Source: an uncultured bacterium (GTDB lineage: Bacteria; Bacillota; Clostridia; Lachnospirales; Lachnospiraceae). From it: a DNA stretch of 64,000 nucleotides. The notes below the pieces were generated by a model. The model did no database searches and was not told the DNA's origin. It worked only from the letters and a program-made list of their open reading frames with translations. Of this stretch, positions 7,733 to 16,332 are shown one piece after another (positions within the stretch are counted from its first letter, which is position 1; every line of letters begins with the position of its first letter). The translations under genes were made by a program, and so were the position numbers. The stretch covers positions 1 through 64,000 of the forward strand of contig CAMTMP010000022.1 in the NCBI GenBank assembly GCA_947073545.1, in the 5' to 3' direction.

Positions 7733-8357
7733 CAATGGTCTTTCCCTCCCTGTCCGCCGTGGCAATGAGCGCCTTGTTTACGTCCTCCTCATAAATCCGC
7801 ATTTCCACTTCAATCGGCGTGGGGTCTTTGGTGATCCGCCTGCCGCCGATATGGTTAAAGAATACAATGATGCCAACCGCAAGTCCCACCGAGTAGGAAA
7901 GTTCCAAAATGCCGTACCCGTCTCCCCGATAGCCCATCACCATCTCATAGAGCTTGGAAAACACTTCATTGATCCCGATATCGTTGTGAAAAGCCATGAT
8001 AGTGAATGCCGTACCAAAAAAACTGACCATCGACACGAATGCCAGCTTGCACCACTGGACAAACCCTTTGTGCCTGTCCACACGAATCCACTCCACCAGC
8101 ACATCCGCCTCGCCCAGACTTTCCACGCTCACGCCAGGACATGCCTTCTCGATCTCCTCAATGACCTTGAGCACGCTGATTACCTGCCTCTTGCTCTCTC
8201 CCTCCTGAAACGTCCACAGTTTCAGGGATTTTGCCTTTGCAAGCACATGGGAATCCGTACAGCTGAGCGTCGCAATATCCTTGACGCTCACCTCCGGCTT
8301 CTGCACCTCCACATTCTGTTCCACTTTCAGATAAATGGTCACACTACTAGTTGACAT
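7722..8357 (-). CDS. spoVAA: Stage V sporulation protein AA
   Basis: About 211 residues, close to the B. subtilis SpoVAA length of 206. A soluble N-terminal half (VTIYLKVEQNVEVQKPEVSV, then CTDSHVLAKAKSL) is followed by two membrane segments (LAFVSMVSFFGTAFTIMAF and YSVGLAVGIIVFF), the SpoVAA plan. The frame runs open to 8621 but GGGAGAAG lies just before ATG 8357, giving MSTSSVTIY. The start codon sits inside a GTTGACATAAC variant of the decamer. Two adjacent hairpins lie upstream at 8391-8433. Expected to be a forespore (sigma-G) gene, but I could not see a convincing sigma-G promoter. Confidence 0.88.
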   Translation of the reverse strand: MSTSSVTIYLKVEQNVEVQKPEVSVKDIATLSCTDSHVLAKAKSLKLWTFQEGESKRQVISVLKVIEEIEKACPGVSVESLGEADVLVEWIRVDRHKGFVQWCKLAFVSMVSFFGTAFTIMAFHNDIGINEVFSKLYEMVMGYRGDGYGILELSYSVGLAVGIIVFFNHIGGRRITKDPTPIEVEMRIYEEDVNKALIATADREGKTIDVS

Positions 8358-8390
8358 AACTTCTCCCGTTTTCACCACTTTTTTTATTGC

Positions 8391-8433
8391 AGAGAATGCG
8401 AAGCATTCTCTCAATGATCGCAACGCGATCATT
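8391..8433 (-). other. Tandem hairpins in spoVAA leader
   Basis: Two perfect 9-bp stems with 3-nt loops, back to back: AGAGAATGC/GCATTCTCT (8391-8411) and AATGATCGC/GCGATCATT (8413-8433). They lie 34-76 bases before the spoVAA start in the 281-bp divergent region shared with the DUF3842 gene. No T-run follows, so a terminator is unlikely. Confidence 0.6.
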
Positions 8434-8561
8434 TGATAAAGGGTATTATAAGGAAATTTTTTTATTTTATACGTTGTACTCTTATGGTACACTATTGTTA
8501 TCTTTGTGAAATTTTTTGCAAAACACTGCCTGCCATAAACATGCGCGAAACACCTGCGTGT

Positions 8562-8590
8562 TTGCGGCCATATATTGCAGACACTATGAT
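8562..8590 (+). promoter_or_regulatory. Promoter of DUF3842 gene
   Basis: -35 TTGCGG (8562-8567), 17-bp spacer, -10 TATGAT (8585-8590), 48 bases before the ATG. An AAACAC/GTGTTT inverted repeat overlaps the -35 region. Confidence 0.55.
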
Positions 8591-8638
8591 ATGCCATGTT
8601 AACGACTACATCAGTCAACATAAAGGAGGAAACCCCAT

Positions 8639-9043
8639 ATGAAAATCACCGTCATCGACGGACAGGGCGGCCGCATCGGCAAGACCGTCATCGAACAGAT
8701 CAAGGCAAGACATAAAGATTTAGAACTGTACGCCATCGGCACCAACACCGCCGCCACCGCCGCCATGTTAAAGGCCGGGGCGGATTTCGGCGCAACCGGA
8801 GAAAACGCGGCGCTCGTCAATGTTACCGACGCGGATATCGTGATCGGCCCTGTTGGGATTGTCTTCGCAAACGCCCTGCTCGGGGAAATTACCCCCGCCA
8901 TCGCCACCGCCGTGGGCGCAAGCAAAGCCTTTAAAATTCTGATTCCGGTAAACCGCTGCAACCACTTTATCGCGGGGTGCACAGAAACTTCTCTTGGCGA
9001 ATACATCCGGCTGGCGGTGGAGCGTCTGGAAACCATGCTGTGA
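8639..9043 (+). CDS. DUF3842 family protein
   Basis: 134 residues with a Rossmann-like start (KITVIDGQGGRIGK, a glycine-rich loop after a beta strand) and a hydrophobic core. The sequence fits the DUF3842 family, which has no known function; KILIPVNRCNHFIAG is a conserved block. AAAGGAGG precedes the ATG. It points away from spoVAA and lies 82 bp before the beta-galactosidase gene on the same strand, possibly co-transcribed. Confidence 0.75.
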   Translation: MKITVIDGQGGRIGKTVIEQIKARHKDLELYAIGTNTAATAAMLKAGADFGATGENAALVNVTDADIVIGPVGIVFANALLGEITPAIATAVGASKAFKILIPVNRCNHFIAGCTETSLGEYIRLAVERLETML

Positions 9044-9125
9044 GAACACGTTTCCCGAAAATCTTTCCGGCTGTTTTTGCCGGATCGGCTGGGAAGAACT
9101 ATTTTTTATATTGGGAGGAAAACCG

Positions 9126-11297
9126 ATGAAAATGAATAAACTGCTCTACGGCGCGGCCTACTACGACGAATACCTTCCCACTGACCGCATCGAAACCGAT
9201 ATGGAAATGATGAAAAAAGCGGGCATGAACGTGATCCGCATCGCGGAGTCCACATGGAGCACATGGGAGCCGCAGGACGGCGTTTTTGACTTCACCCATC
9301 TGCACCGGATGCTGTCCTGCTCGAAAAAACACGGCATGCAGGTGATCGTTGGCACGCCCACCTACGCGGTTCCCACATGGCTTGCCCGCAAATACCCGGA
9401 TATCATCACCGAGACCCACGGCGGTCCCGGGCGTTACGGCCACAGGCAAAACATGGATATCGCCCACCCCATGTACCTAAAACACGCGGAGCGCATCATC
9501 CGCAGGCTGATGGAGGAAGTACAGCCTTATGACCATGTGATCGGCTTCCAGCTCGACAATGAAACCAAATCTTACGATACCTGTTCCGCCTACGCCCAGG
9601 AACAGTTCGCAGACTATGTGCGGGCACTTTTCCATGACGACCTGACTCTCTTAAACGAAGCATGGGGACTTGATTACTGGAGCAACCGGATCAACACGTG
9701 GGAGGATTTCCCCGACGTGCGCGGCACCATCAACGCCAGCCTCGGCGCGGCATATCATAAATTCCAACAAAACCTGGTGTCGGAGTTTCTCGCATGGCAA
9801 TGTGCCATCGTACAGGAATACGCCCGCCCGGACCAGTTTATCACACAAAATTTCGACTACGACTGGCGGGGCTTCTCTTTCGGCTTACAGCCGGAGGTGA
9901 ACCAGTGGGAGGCAGCCGGACCGCTCACCATAGCGGGATGCGATATTTACCACCCCTCCGCGCAGGATCTCACCGGAAAGGAAATCGCCTTCGGCGGCGC
10001 CATCGCCCGCTCCTTAAAGAAAGACAACTATCTCGTTCTGGAGACCGAGGCGCAGGGCAATCACGGCTGGCTCCCCTATCCCGGGCAGCTGCGCCTGCAG
10101 GCGTTCAGCCATCTGGCAAACGGGGCCAACTGTGTGGAGTACTGGCACTGGCACTCCATCCACAACGCCATCGAATCCTACTGGAAAGGCGTACTCAGCC
10201 ATAACCTGAAAGAAAACGCCACCTACCGGGAAACCTGCCGCATCGGCGCGGACTTTGCCAAACATGGTACTCATCTGGTCAATTTGAAAAAACACAGTAA
10301 AGTCGCAATCCTTCTGGACAATGTCTCTCTGGACGCCCTGCAATGGTTTCCGATCAAGGACGGTCCGGCCTACAACGACGTTTTCCGCTGGGTATTCGAC
10401 GCTCTCTACGAAATGAATATAGAATGCGACATCCTCTCGGCGGAGAGAGATATTGACTTATTTAGTCAGTACAAGCTGTTGATTGCGCCCGCCCTCTACA
10501 GCGTCTCCGACACACTTACGGATGCGCTGAAAAACTACGTACAGGGTGGCGGCGTGCTGCTCTCCACCTTCAAAACCGCCGTGGCGGACAGAATGCTGAA
10601 AATCTACCACGACGACCTGCCCCACGGTCTGACCGACGTTTTCGGCATGACCTACGACCAGTTTACGGACGCCGTGCAGGTGGGGTTACGACCTGCGCCG
10701 GAAATGCAGACAAAATCCCACGCGGCTGATATGACCAATTCAGTCAATCTTCGTACAGCGGCAGGACAGGAACCGCCGGAAGCAAACCACTGTGTCCATA
10801 GCTGGATGGAGCTTCTCCTGCCTGACACCGCCGAACCGCTGGCGCTCTACGACCATCCCCACTGGGGTGACTGCGCCGCCCTCACGGGAAACCGGTTCGG
10901 TCAGGGCTATGCTGCCTACCTTGGCTGTTATACGGACGGGGATGTGCTCAAAAAGCTCCTCGCCTTCCTCTGTGACAAGGCGGGCGTTTCCAGAGAAGAA
11001 GCCGTCTATCCTCTGATCGTCAAGCGGGGGACAAACGGCCTGCAAAAAGAAATCATATACTATTTTAATTATTCCGAAGAACCGCAGGAGACCGTCTACC
11101 ACGGCCCTTACGCCCGCATGCTGCTTTCCGGCCACGAGCCGCTGCCCTCAAACGGGGATGCCGCTTTGTCCGGGGAGAGCACTTCCGCTGTCAGAACAGC
11201 CGCCGCTTCCTGCATAGAGAATACCACAGCCGTCATAAAAGAGGGCGACCTTCTCTCCCTCTCCCGCTGGGATTTTCTCATTCTGGAAGAAATGTAA
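9126..11297 (+). CDS. Beta-galactosidase, glycoside hydrolase family 42
   Basis: 723 residues from ATG 9126 (GGGAGG eight bases upstream). GH42 retaining beta-galactosidase hydrolysing terminal beta-galactosides in the cytoplasm. The N-terminal TIM barrel starts LLYGAAYYDEYLP and includes IRIAESTWSTWEPQDG. The acid/base glutamate is in QLDNETK (about residue 146), the nucleophile in LETEAQGNHGW (about 305). A trimerisation domain (DVFRWVFDALYEMNIECDIL) and a beta-rich C-terminal domain follow. No signal peptide. A short acidic linker-like stretch near residues 520-560 carries extra A/Q/E residues. Not close to a lactose transporter here. Confidence 0.92.
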   Translation: MKMNKLLYGAAYYDEYLPTDRIETDMEMMKKAGMNVIRIAESTWSTWEPQDGVFDFTHLHRMLSCSKKHGMQVIVGTPTYAVPTWLARKYPDIITETHGGPGRYGHRQNMDIAHPMYLKHAERIIRRLMEEVQPYDHVIGFQLDNETKSYDTCSAYAQEQFADYVRALFHDDLTLLNEAWGLDYWSNRINTWEDFPDVRGTINASLGAAYHKFQQNLVSEFLAWQCAIVQEYARPDQFITQNFDYDWRGFSFGLQPEVNQWEAAGPLTIAGCDIYHPSAQDLTGKEIAFGGAIARSLKKDNYLVLETEAQGNHGWLPYPGQLRLQAFSHLANGANCVEYWHWHSIHNAIESYWKGVLSHNLKENATYRETCRIGADFAKHGTHLVNLKKHSKVAILLDNVSLDALQWFPIKDGPAYNDVFRWVFDALYEMNIECDILSAERDIDLFSQYKLLIAPALYSVSDTLTDALKNYVQGGGVLLSTFKTAVADRMLKIYHDDLPHGLTDVFGMTYDQFTDAVQVGLRPAPEMQTKSHAADMTNSVNLRTAAGQEPPEANHCVHSWMELLLPDTAEPLALYDHPHWGDCAALTGNRFGQGYAAYLGCYTDGDVLKKLLAFLCDKAGVSREEAVYPLIVKRGTNGLQKEIIYYFNYSEEPQETVYHGPYARMLLSGHEPLPSNGDAALSGESTSAVRTAAASCIENTTAVIKEGDLLSLSRWDFLILEEM

Positions 11298-11303
11298 AAC
11301 AAT

Positions 11304-11328
11304 GGGGCGGTGCTTCCTGGGCCGCCCC
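11304..11328. terminator. Bidirectional hairpin between convergent genes
   Basis: GGGGCGG / CCGCCCC stem lying between the GH42 gene (plus) and the 148-residue gene (minus). On the minus strand it is followed by ATTGTTTTAC; on plus by TGAATTTCC. Probably ends both transcripts, with modest T-tracts. Confidence 0.5.
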
Positions 11329-11348
11329 TGAATTTCCTCTGAAACTTC

Positions 11349-11795
11349 TTAAAACAGCCCCAGAAACTTCTCCTGAAAGGTGTTGTAGATTTCTTCATAT
11401 GTCGTATACCCAAGCTGCGCGCTGTTCTTAAACCGCCCCCGCCACTCGTCCCTGACCGCGTCCGCAAGCAGTCCCGCATATTCGCTCTGCGTCAGAAGAA
11501 TCGCCGGAAAGACGAAGTAAATCATAAACAGATTAATGTCCATCTGGCTCCTGCCGCTGATTTTTCCCCGCTTGGCAAAGCGCGCTTCCACCGCATCTGC
11601 AAAGGCCTTCGCCGTCTGCGCCGCCGCCTCGCCCCGCTTCTGTTCTTCCGCCCGCTCCACAAAGTCTGTCATTTCCGCAAGAATTTCCTGATTCTTCTCT
11701 CGAAACTGCCCCATCCGCTCTTTGTAAACCTTTTTCTTTAAGCGATACGTCATCGCCTCCATATTGTCAAACATTGTTCCCGCCTGCTCTAACAT
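11349..11795 (-). CDS. Uncharacterised conserved protein
   Basis: 148 residues, not recognised. Seen: a charged, likely helical N-terminal half (YRLKKKVYKERMGQF to AVEARFAKRG), a hydrophobic segment INLFMIYFVFPAILLT near residue 88-104 and an amphipathic C-terminus. No signal peptide or catalytic motif. GGAAGG precedes the start. It is divergent from tRNA-Trp and convergent with the GH42 gene, in a single-gene unit. Confidence 0.65.
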   Translation of the reverse strand: MLEQAGTMFDNMEAMTYRLKKKVYKERMGQFREKNQEILAEMTDFVERAEEQKRGEAAAQTAKAFADAVEARFAKRGKISGRSQMDINLFMIYFVFPAILLTQSEYAGLLADAVRDEWRGRFKNSAQLGYTTYEEIYNTFQEKFLGLF

Positions 11796-11826
11796 AAATT
11801 ACCTTCCTTTCCGGTCAAAAACACTC

Positions 11827-11855
11827 TTGCGTTCTCCCCTCGCCTATGCTATAAT
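11827..11855 (+). promoter_or_regulatory. Promoter of tRNA-Trp
   Basis: -35 TTGCGT (11827-11832), 17-bp spacer, perfect -10 TATAAT (11850-11855), 37 bases before the tRNA. Confidence 0.7.
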
Positions 11856-11892
11856 AATTTTCGGTGGTTTGCTTTAACCCGCTGCACAATAT

Positions 11893-11963
11893 AGGGGCAT
11901 AGTTCAAAGGTAGAACAGTGGTCTCCAAAACCATCGATGTGGGTTCGATTCCTACTGCCCCTG
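11893..11963 (+). tRNA. tRNA-Trp (anticodon CCA)
   Basis: 71-nt cloverleaf: acceptor AGGGGCA/TGCCCCT, D arm GTTC/GAAC, anticodon stem GTGGT/ACCAT with loop CTCCAAA (anticodon CCA at 34-36), T arm GTGGG/CCTAC with TTCGATT loop. The 3' CCA is not encoded. Followed closely by a strong terminator. Confidence 0.95.
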
Positions 11964-11970
11964 TTATTAT

Positions 11971-11999
11971 GACCCGTGAGCCGTTGCTCGCGGGTTTTT
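11971..11999 (+). terminator. Intrinsic terminator after tRNA-Trp
   Basis: ACCCGTGAGC / GCTCGCGGGT stem (one G-T pair), CGTT loop, followed by TTTTTC. It lies between the tRNA and the lipoprotein gene. Confidence 0.85.
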
Positions 12000-12028
12000 C
12001 AGTACACTTTTACAGAAAGAGGAATCCC

Positions 12029-12526
12029 ATGAAAAAAATTGCTGCCTGCTTTATACTGACATTCTCCCTCACTCTTCTTAACGCCTGCGGTAAGGAAAAG
12101 CCTCTTTTGACCGCCACAGACTACGATCTGGACGCGGAGACGGCCCAGACCATACGCGGCGTGAAAATCGGAGACGGCTCCGATGCCTTTCTGGCCGCTT
12201 ACCGCGATTACGACATTCTCTCCTCTATGGACGGCGGCAGTTTTCAGTTCCTTTCCGCGGAAGAAATCCCGTTCGACACCTCCCTGATCACGATTCTGCC
12301 ATCCTTCTTTGTAGACGGTACAGCTGTGGAAATCGACACCTTCTGTGAGGATAACGAAATCGAAAAGGACGCGCTTCTCTCCTTTTTAACCGACGAGGCG
12401 TATCTGGAGCACCACGCCGTGGTTTACCAGTATCTTGTCTTTGAATGGGAAAACGGCGCGATCACGGACATCCGCTCCGAATCCATGGACTATAACAAAG
12501 ATGCCTCCTACTACACGGCGAACTGA
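12029..12526 (+). CDS. Predicted lipoprotein of unknown function
   Basis: 165 residues. The start MKKIAACFILTFSLTLLNAC has a lysine-rich n-region, hydrophobic core and a lipobox ending LLNAC, so the mature protein should be lipid-anchored at Cys20. AGAGGA precedes ATG 12029, which lies after the tRNA terminator; a longer open frame running back into the tRNA is not credible. The remainder is acidic, with TAQTIRGVKIGDGSDAFLAAY and no recognised domain. Its last 16 bases overlap the convergent ABC exporter gene. Confidence 0.75.
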   Translation: MKKIAACFILTFSLTLLNACGKEKPLLTATDYDLDAETAQTIRGVKIGDGSDAFLAAYRDYDILSSMDGGSFQFLSAEEIPFDTSLITILPSFFVDGTAVEIDTFCEDNEIEKDALLSFLTDEAYLEHHAVVYQYLVFEWENGAITDIRSESMDYNKDASYYTAN

Positions 12527-14247
12527 CTTTCATAAAGTCCGGCATAAAAGCCTTTCTTCTTAAGCAATGTCTCGTGATTTCCCTGTTCGATAATATTTCC
12601 GTCCTTCATAACAAGAATCACGTCCGCCTCCCGGATCGTTGAGAGCCGATGTGCCACGATAAAGCTGGTTCTTCCCTGCATCATGGTGGCAAACGCCTTC
12701 TGAATCCGTATTTCCGTGCGCGTATCTATGGAGGAGGTCGCCTCGTCCAGAATCAGCATAGGCGGCAGACAGAGCATGACTCTCGTGATACACAGAAGCT
12801 GCTTCTGTCCTTGCGAAAGGCTGCCGCCGTCCTCCCCGATCACCGTATCATAACCTTTGGAAAGTCTCTTGATAAAACTGTGGGCGTGAGATGCTTTCGC
12901 CGCGGCGATCACCTCTTCCTCCGTGGCGTCAGGCCGCCCCATCACGATATTATCACGGATCGTTCCGGCCTTTAACCATGTCTCCTGCAATACCATACCA
13001 TAATTTTCCCGCAGACTCTTTCTCGTCACTTCGCGGATATCCGCCCCGTCCACACTGATTTTTCCACTGTTTACATCGTAAAACCGCATCAACAGATTGA
13101 TTACCGTCGTCTTACCGCAGCCTGTAGGCCCTACGATGGCTACCCTCTGTCCCGGCTTCACCGCCAGATTCAGGTCCGTAATAAGCTTCTTATCCGGCAC
13201 ATAGGAAAAATCCACATGGGAAAGCTCCACACGCCCCGCCACATCCCGAAGCGTCTTCGCATCCGCTGCCTCCGGCGTCTGCGGCTCCTCCTCGATCAGC
13301 GCAAAGATCCGCGCCGCGCAGGCAAGCGCGTTCTGTAGTTCCGTCACCACGCCGGAAATCTCGTTGAAGGGCTTCGTGTACTGGTTCGCATAGGAGAGGA
13401 AACAGGACAACTGTCCCACGCTGATCCCGCCATGGACGGCGTAAACCGCACCCACAACCGCCACGCCCGCATACACCAGATTGTTGACAAAACGAGTGGA
13501 AGGATTCGTCAGGGAAGAGAAAAAAATGGCCCGCAGGGAGCAGTCCTGCAGTCTGCCGTTGATCTCGTCAAACCGCTCCAGCGCCTCGTCCTCATGAGAA
13601 AACGCCTGCACCACCTTCTGATTCCCGACCATCTCCTCGATCAGTGCAGTCTGCTCCCCCCTCGTCTCAGACTGCAAATGGAACATCGTAAAAGTTTTCT
13701 TCGCGATAAATCCCGCGACAAAAAACGACAATGGTGTCACCAGTACAACGACACCCGTGACGGCTACATTGACACTGAGCATAAAGCCAAGCGTGCCTAA
13801 AATCGTAATGACTCCGGTAAAAAACTGTGTAAATCCCATCAGCAGGCCGTCCGCAAACTGGTCCACGTCCGCGATCACCCGGCTCACCACCTCGCCGTAG
13901 GAATACGCGTCAATGTACTTCAAAGGCAGAATTTCTATCCTGCAAAACGCTTCGTCCCGGATATCCTGCACAATGCGGTAAGTCATTTTATTGTTGCACA
14001 CATTCATAATCCACTGAGCAAGCCCGGTCGCCGCGGCAATGACCGCCATTAGCTTTAAGATATCGAACACACCGCCGAAATCCACCTGTCCTGGTCCGAG
14101 CACAAGGTCAATGACTCTTCCGGTCAAAATCGGAAAATACAGGGTCAGCGCCACCGTCAGACTCGCCATCACGATGGATGCCGCCAGATACAGCCAGTAT
14201 TTTTTGATATAGCGCAAAACCCGCTTAAACGTTTCTTTCTGTCCCAT
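12511..14247 (-). CDS. ABC exporter subunit with consensus ATPase site
   Basis: 578 residues: an N-terminal six-helix exporter membrane domain (about 15-310) and a C-terminal ATPase. Walker A GPTGCGKT (about 370), signature LSQGQKQ (about 477), Walker B with catalytic glutamate LILDEATSSID (about 500) and the switch histidine in VAHRLSTI. Paired with the upstream gene at 14459-16273, whose site is degenerate; together they look like a heterodimeric exporter of the multidrug or peptide type. Substrate unknown. AGGAGGG precedes the start. A 132-bp palindromic element sits between the two genes. Confidence 0.88.
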   Translation of the reverse strand: MGQKETFKRVLRYIKKYWLYLAASIVMASLTVALTLYFPILTGRVIDLVLGPGQVDFGGVFDILKLMAVIAAATGLAQWIMNVCNNKMTYRIVQDIRDEAFCRIEILPLKYIDAYSYGEVVSRVIADVDQFADGLLMGFTQFFTGVITILGTLGFMLSVNVAVTGVVVLVTPLSFFVAGFIAKKTFTMFHLQSETRGEQTALIEEMVGNQKVVQAFSHEDEALERFDEINGRLQDCSLRAIFFSSLTNPSTRFVNNLVYAGVAVVGAVYAVHGGISVGQLSCFLSYANQYTKPFNEISGVVTELQNALACAARIFALIEEEPQTPEAADAKTLRDVAGRVELSHVDFSYVPDKKLITDLNLAVKPGQRVAIVGPTGCGKTTVINLLMRFYDVNSGKISVDGADIREVTRKSLRENYGMVLQETWLKAGTIRDNIVMGRPDATEEEVIAAAKASHAHSFIKRLSKGYDTVIGEDGGSLSQGQKQLLCITRVMLCLPPMLILDEATSSIDTRTEIRIQKAFATMMQGRTSFIVAHRLSTIREADVILVMKDGNIIEQGNHETLLKKKGFYAGLYESQFAV

Positions 14248-14314
14248 CTTACCCTCCTGTATATAACAAATTCGTTCCTGTGATCACAATAACCTGCAGT
14301 TCGATACCCCGCGC

Positions 14315-14446
14315 GGCCAATAGGATACATTTGTCACAAGGACCGTTGGAAAACGCCGGTACTTAGCGAAGTATTTTTGAGCTTAGTACCGCTGCGTTTG
14401 GAATCGAGCGAAAGCGCGTCCGCAGGACAAATGTATCCTGTTGGCC
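14315..14446. repeat. 132-bp palindromic intergenic element
   Basis: Terminal inverted repeats of 21 bp (14315-14335 and 14426-14446) with one mismatch, both containing GGATACATTTGTC or its complement. Inside is a second stem: AAACGC+CGGTACTTAGC (14351-14367) against GCTTAGTACCG+GCGTTT (14381-14399), with a 2-nt bulge. No coding potential. It fills most of the gap between two co-directional ABC genes. MITE- or REP-like, or a structured RNA. Confidence 0.7.
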
Positions 14447-14458
14447 ACACATGTTCTG

Positions 14459-16273
14459 TCAGCCACGATCGAATTGTGAATAATATATCTCCTGATAGAC
14501 CTCGCAGTCCGCCAGCAGTTCTTCGTGCGTGCCGCACCCGGCCATCTCGCCGTCCTCCAGAACGATAATCTGATCCGCATGGCGGATGGAGGATGCTCGC
14601 TGGGACACGATAAACACCGTCGTCTCCCCGGGCAGCTCCTTAAGCGCCCCTCGAAGCGCCGCATCCGTGGCGTAATCAAGCGCCGATGCGCTGTCATCTA
14701 AAATCAGTATCTCCGGCTTTGCCACCAGCGCCCTCGCGATGGTCAGCCGCTGTCTCTGCCCGCCGGAAAGGTTGCGCCCTTCCTGCGCCACAAGCGCATC
14801 CAGACGGCCTGCCTTCGTCTCCACAAACTCTTTGGCCTGCGCGAGCCGCAGCGCCTCCCACAACTCTTCGTCCGTGGCCTGCGCATTTCCCCAAAGCAGG
14901 TTATCACGGATCGTTCCCCTAAAGAGCACCGCTTTTTGCAAAACAATGCCGATCTTTTCTCTCAGCTCTTCCATCCCATAGGATTTCACATCCCGCCCGT
15001 TCACGCGCACCGTACCTGCCGTGGTGTCATAAAACCGGGGAATCATATTCACCAGAGAGGACTTGCCAGAGCCTGTGCCGCCTATGACGCCGACTGTCTG
15101 TCCCTTGGTCACCTGTATATGGATATCGCTCAGGGATTCCGCCCCGGCGCCCCCGTATGTCAGATGCACATGGTCGAACTCCACGGCCAGATCCCGCTGT
15201 GTCTTTTGCCCGCTCTTTTCCCCCGCCATGATTTGTAAATCGGGTGCGTCCGTGCCGTGAACCTTACCGTCGCCCGCTGCCTGGCCGTTCTCCTCGTCCC
15301 CACATGTAACGGCCTCCTGCCACCGCAAAGAGGGCTCCACCTCGAAAATCGCCTCGATCCGGTTGGCGCAGGCAAGCGCCTTGGTGATCGTGATGATCAG
15401 GTTGGCCAGCTTGATTAACTCTACCAAAATCTGCGACATATAGTTGACCAGAGCCACCACCTGACCCTGTGTAATGCTGCCGTTGTCCACGCGCACCGCG
15501 CCCGTATAGAGCAGAAGAATGGTGGCCGCGTTGATAATAATATATGTAACCGGATTGGTCAATGCCGATATTCTTCCCACAGCTAGCTGCAGATGCGTGA
15601 GAAATCCGTTTTTCTCCTCAAACCGGTCAATCTCTTCCTCCTCTTTATGAAACGCGCGGATCACCCTTGCACCCGTCAGATTTTCTCTCGTCGCTCCGAG
15701 CACCGCGTCCAGTCCGGCCTGCACCTTTTTGTACATGGGCATGGTAAGAGCCATAATCCCGAAAACCACCACCGCCAAAAGCGGAATCGTCACCACAAAA
15801 ATCACAGCGGCCTTCCCGTCAATGGTGAAAGCCATGATCATCGCACCGAACACGATAAAGGGCGAGCGCAGAAATAAGCGCAGTACCATGTTGACCCCGT
15901 TTTGCACCTGATTTACATCAGAAGTCATGCGGGTAATCAGGGTCGATGTGCCGAGCGTATCGATCTCCGTAAAGGAAAGACTCTGGATATGATCAAACAG
16001 TGCGTGCTTTAATCCGGTGGAAAAGCCAACCGCCGCCTTTGCCGCGAAATACTGCGCCGTGATGGAACACAGCAGCCCGATGAACCCGAGCGCAACGAGA
16101 ATGCCGCCCATTTTCAGGACATATCCCGTATCTCCCTGACCGATACCCCTGTCAATAATCGCCGCCATCACAAGAGGCACGAACAACTCGAATGTGGCCT
16201 CCAGCATTTTAAAAAGGGGAGCGAAAACCGTCTCCTTCTTATAATTATTTAAATAGATAAGCAGTTTTTTCAT
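14459..16273 (-). CDS. ABC exporter subunit with degenerate ATPase site
   Basis: About 604 residues from ATG 16273 (frame open to a GTG at 16297 with no ribosome binding site). Six-helix exporter domain then ATPase: Walker A GGTGSGKSS (about 401), signature NLSGGQRQR (about 501), Walker B LILDDSASALD (about 525). The residue after the Walker B aspartate is D where the catalytic E is expected, the usual mark of the degenerate half of a heterodimeric exporter. The switch residue is Q in VSQRASSI instead of H. A roughly 45-residue polar insert rich in G/D/Q precedes the ATPase domain. Confidence 0.88.
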   Translation of the reverse strand: MKKLLIYLNNYKKETVFAPLFKMLEATFELFVPLVMAAIIDRGIGQGDTGYVLKMGGILVALGFIGLLCSITAQYFAAKAAVGFSTGLKHALFDHIQSLSFTEIDTLGTSTLITRMTSDVNQVQNGVNMVLRLFLRSPFIVFGAMIMAFTIDGKAAVIFVVTIPLLAVVVFGIMALTMPMYKKVQAGLDAVLGATRENLTGARVIRAFHKEEEEIDRFEEKNGFLTHLQLAVGRISALTNPVTYIIINAATILLLYTGAVRVDNGSITQGQVVALVNYMSQILVELIKLANLIITITKALACANRIEAIFEVEPSLRWQEAVTCGDEENGQAAGDGKVHGTDAPDLQIMAGEKSGQKTQRDLAVEFDHVHLTYGGAGAESLSDIHIQVTKGQTVGVIGGTGSGKSSLVNMIPRFYDTTAGTVRVNGRDVKSYGMEELREKIGIVLQKAVLFRGTIRDNLLWGNAQATDEELWEALRLAQAKEFVETKAGRLDALVAQEGRNLSGGQRQRLTIARALVAKPEILILDDSASALDYATDAALRGALKELPGETTVFIVSQRASSIRHADQIIVLEDGEMAGCGTHEELLADCEVYQEIYYSQFDRG

Positions 16274-16299
16274 AACATCCGTATGCCCTTTCCGCACAC

Positions 16300-16330
16300 G
16301 GACAGCAGTCCGATTTGTGAACTGCTGCCC
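16300..16330 (-). terminator. Hairpin after LCP gene
   Basis: GGGCAGCAGT / ACTGCTGTCC imperfect 10-bp stem just after the LCP stop codon and before the ABC exporter start. No T-run follows on the minus strand, so it may attenuate or stabilise rather than terminate. Confidence 0.35.
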
Positions 16331-16332
16331 TG

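Noticed and set aside
11918..12028. N-terminal extension of the lipoprotein into tRNA-Trp
   Set aside because: It would overlap the tRNA and its terminator; the lipoprotein signal peptide starts at 12029.
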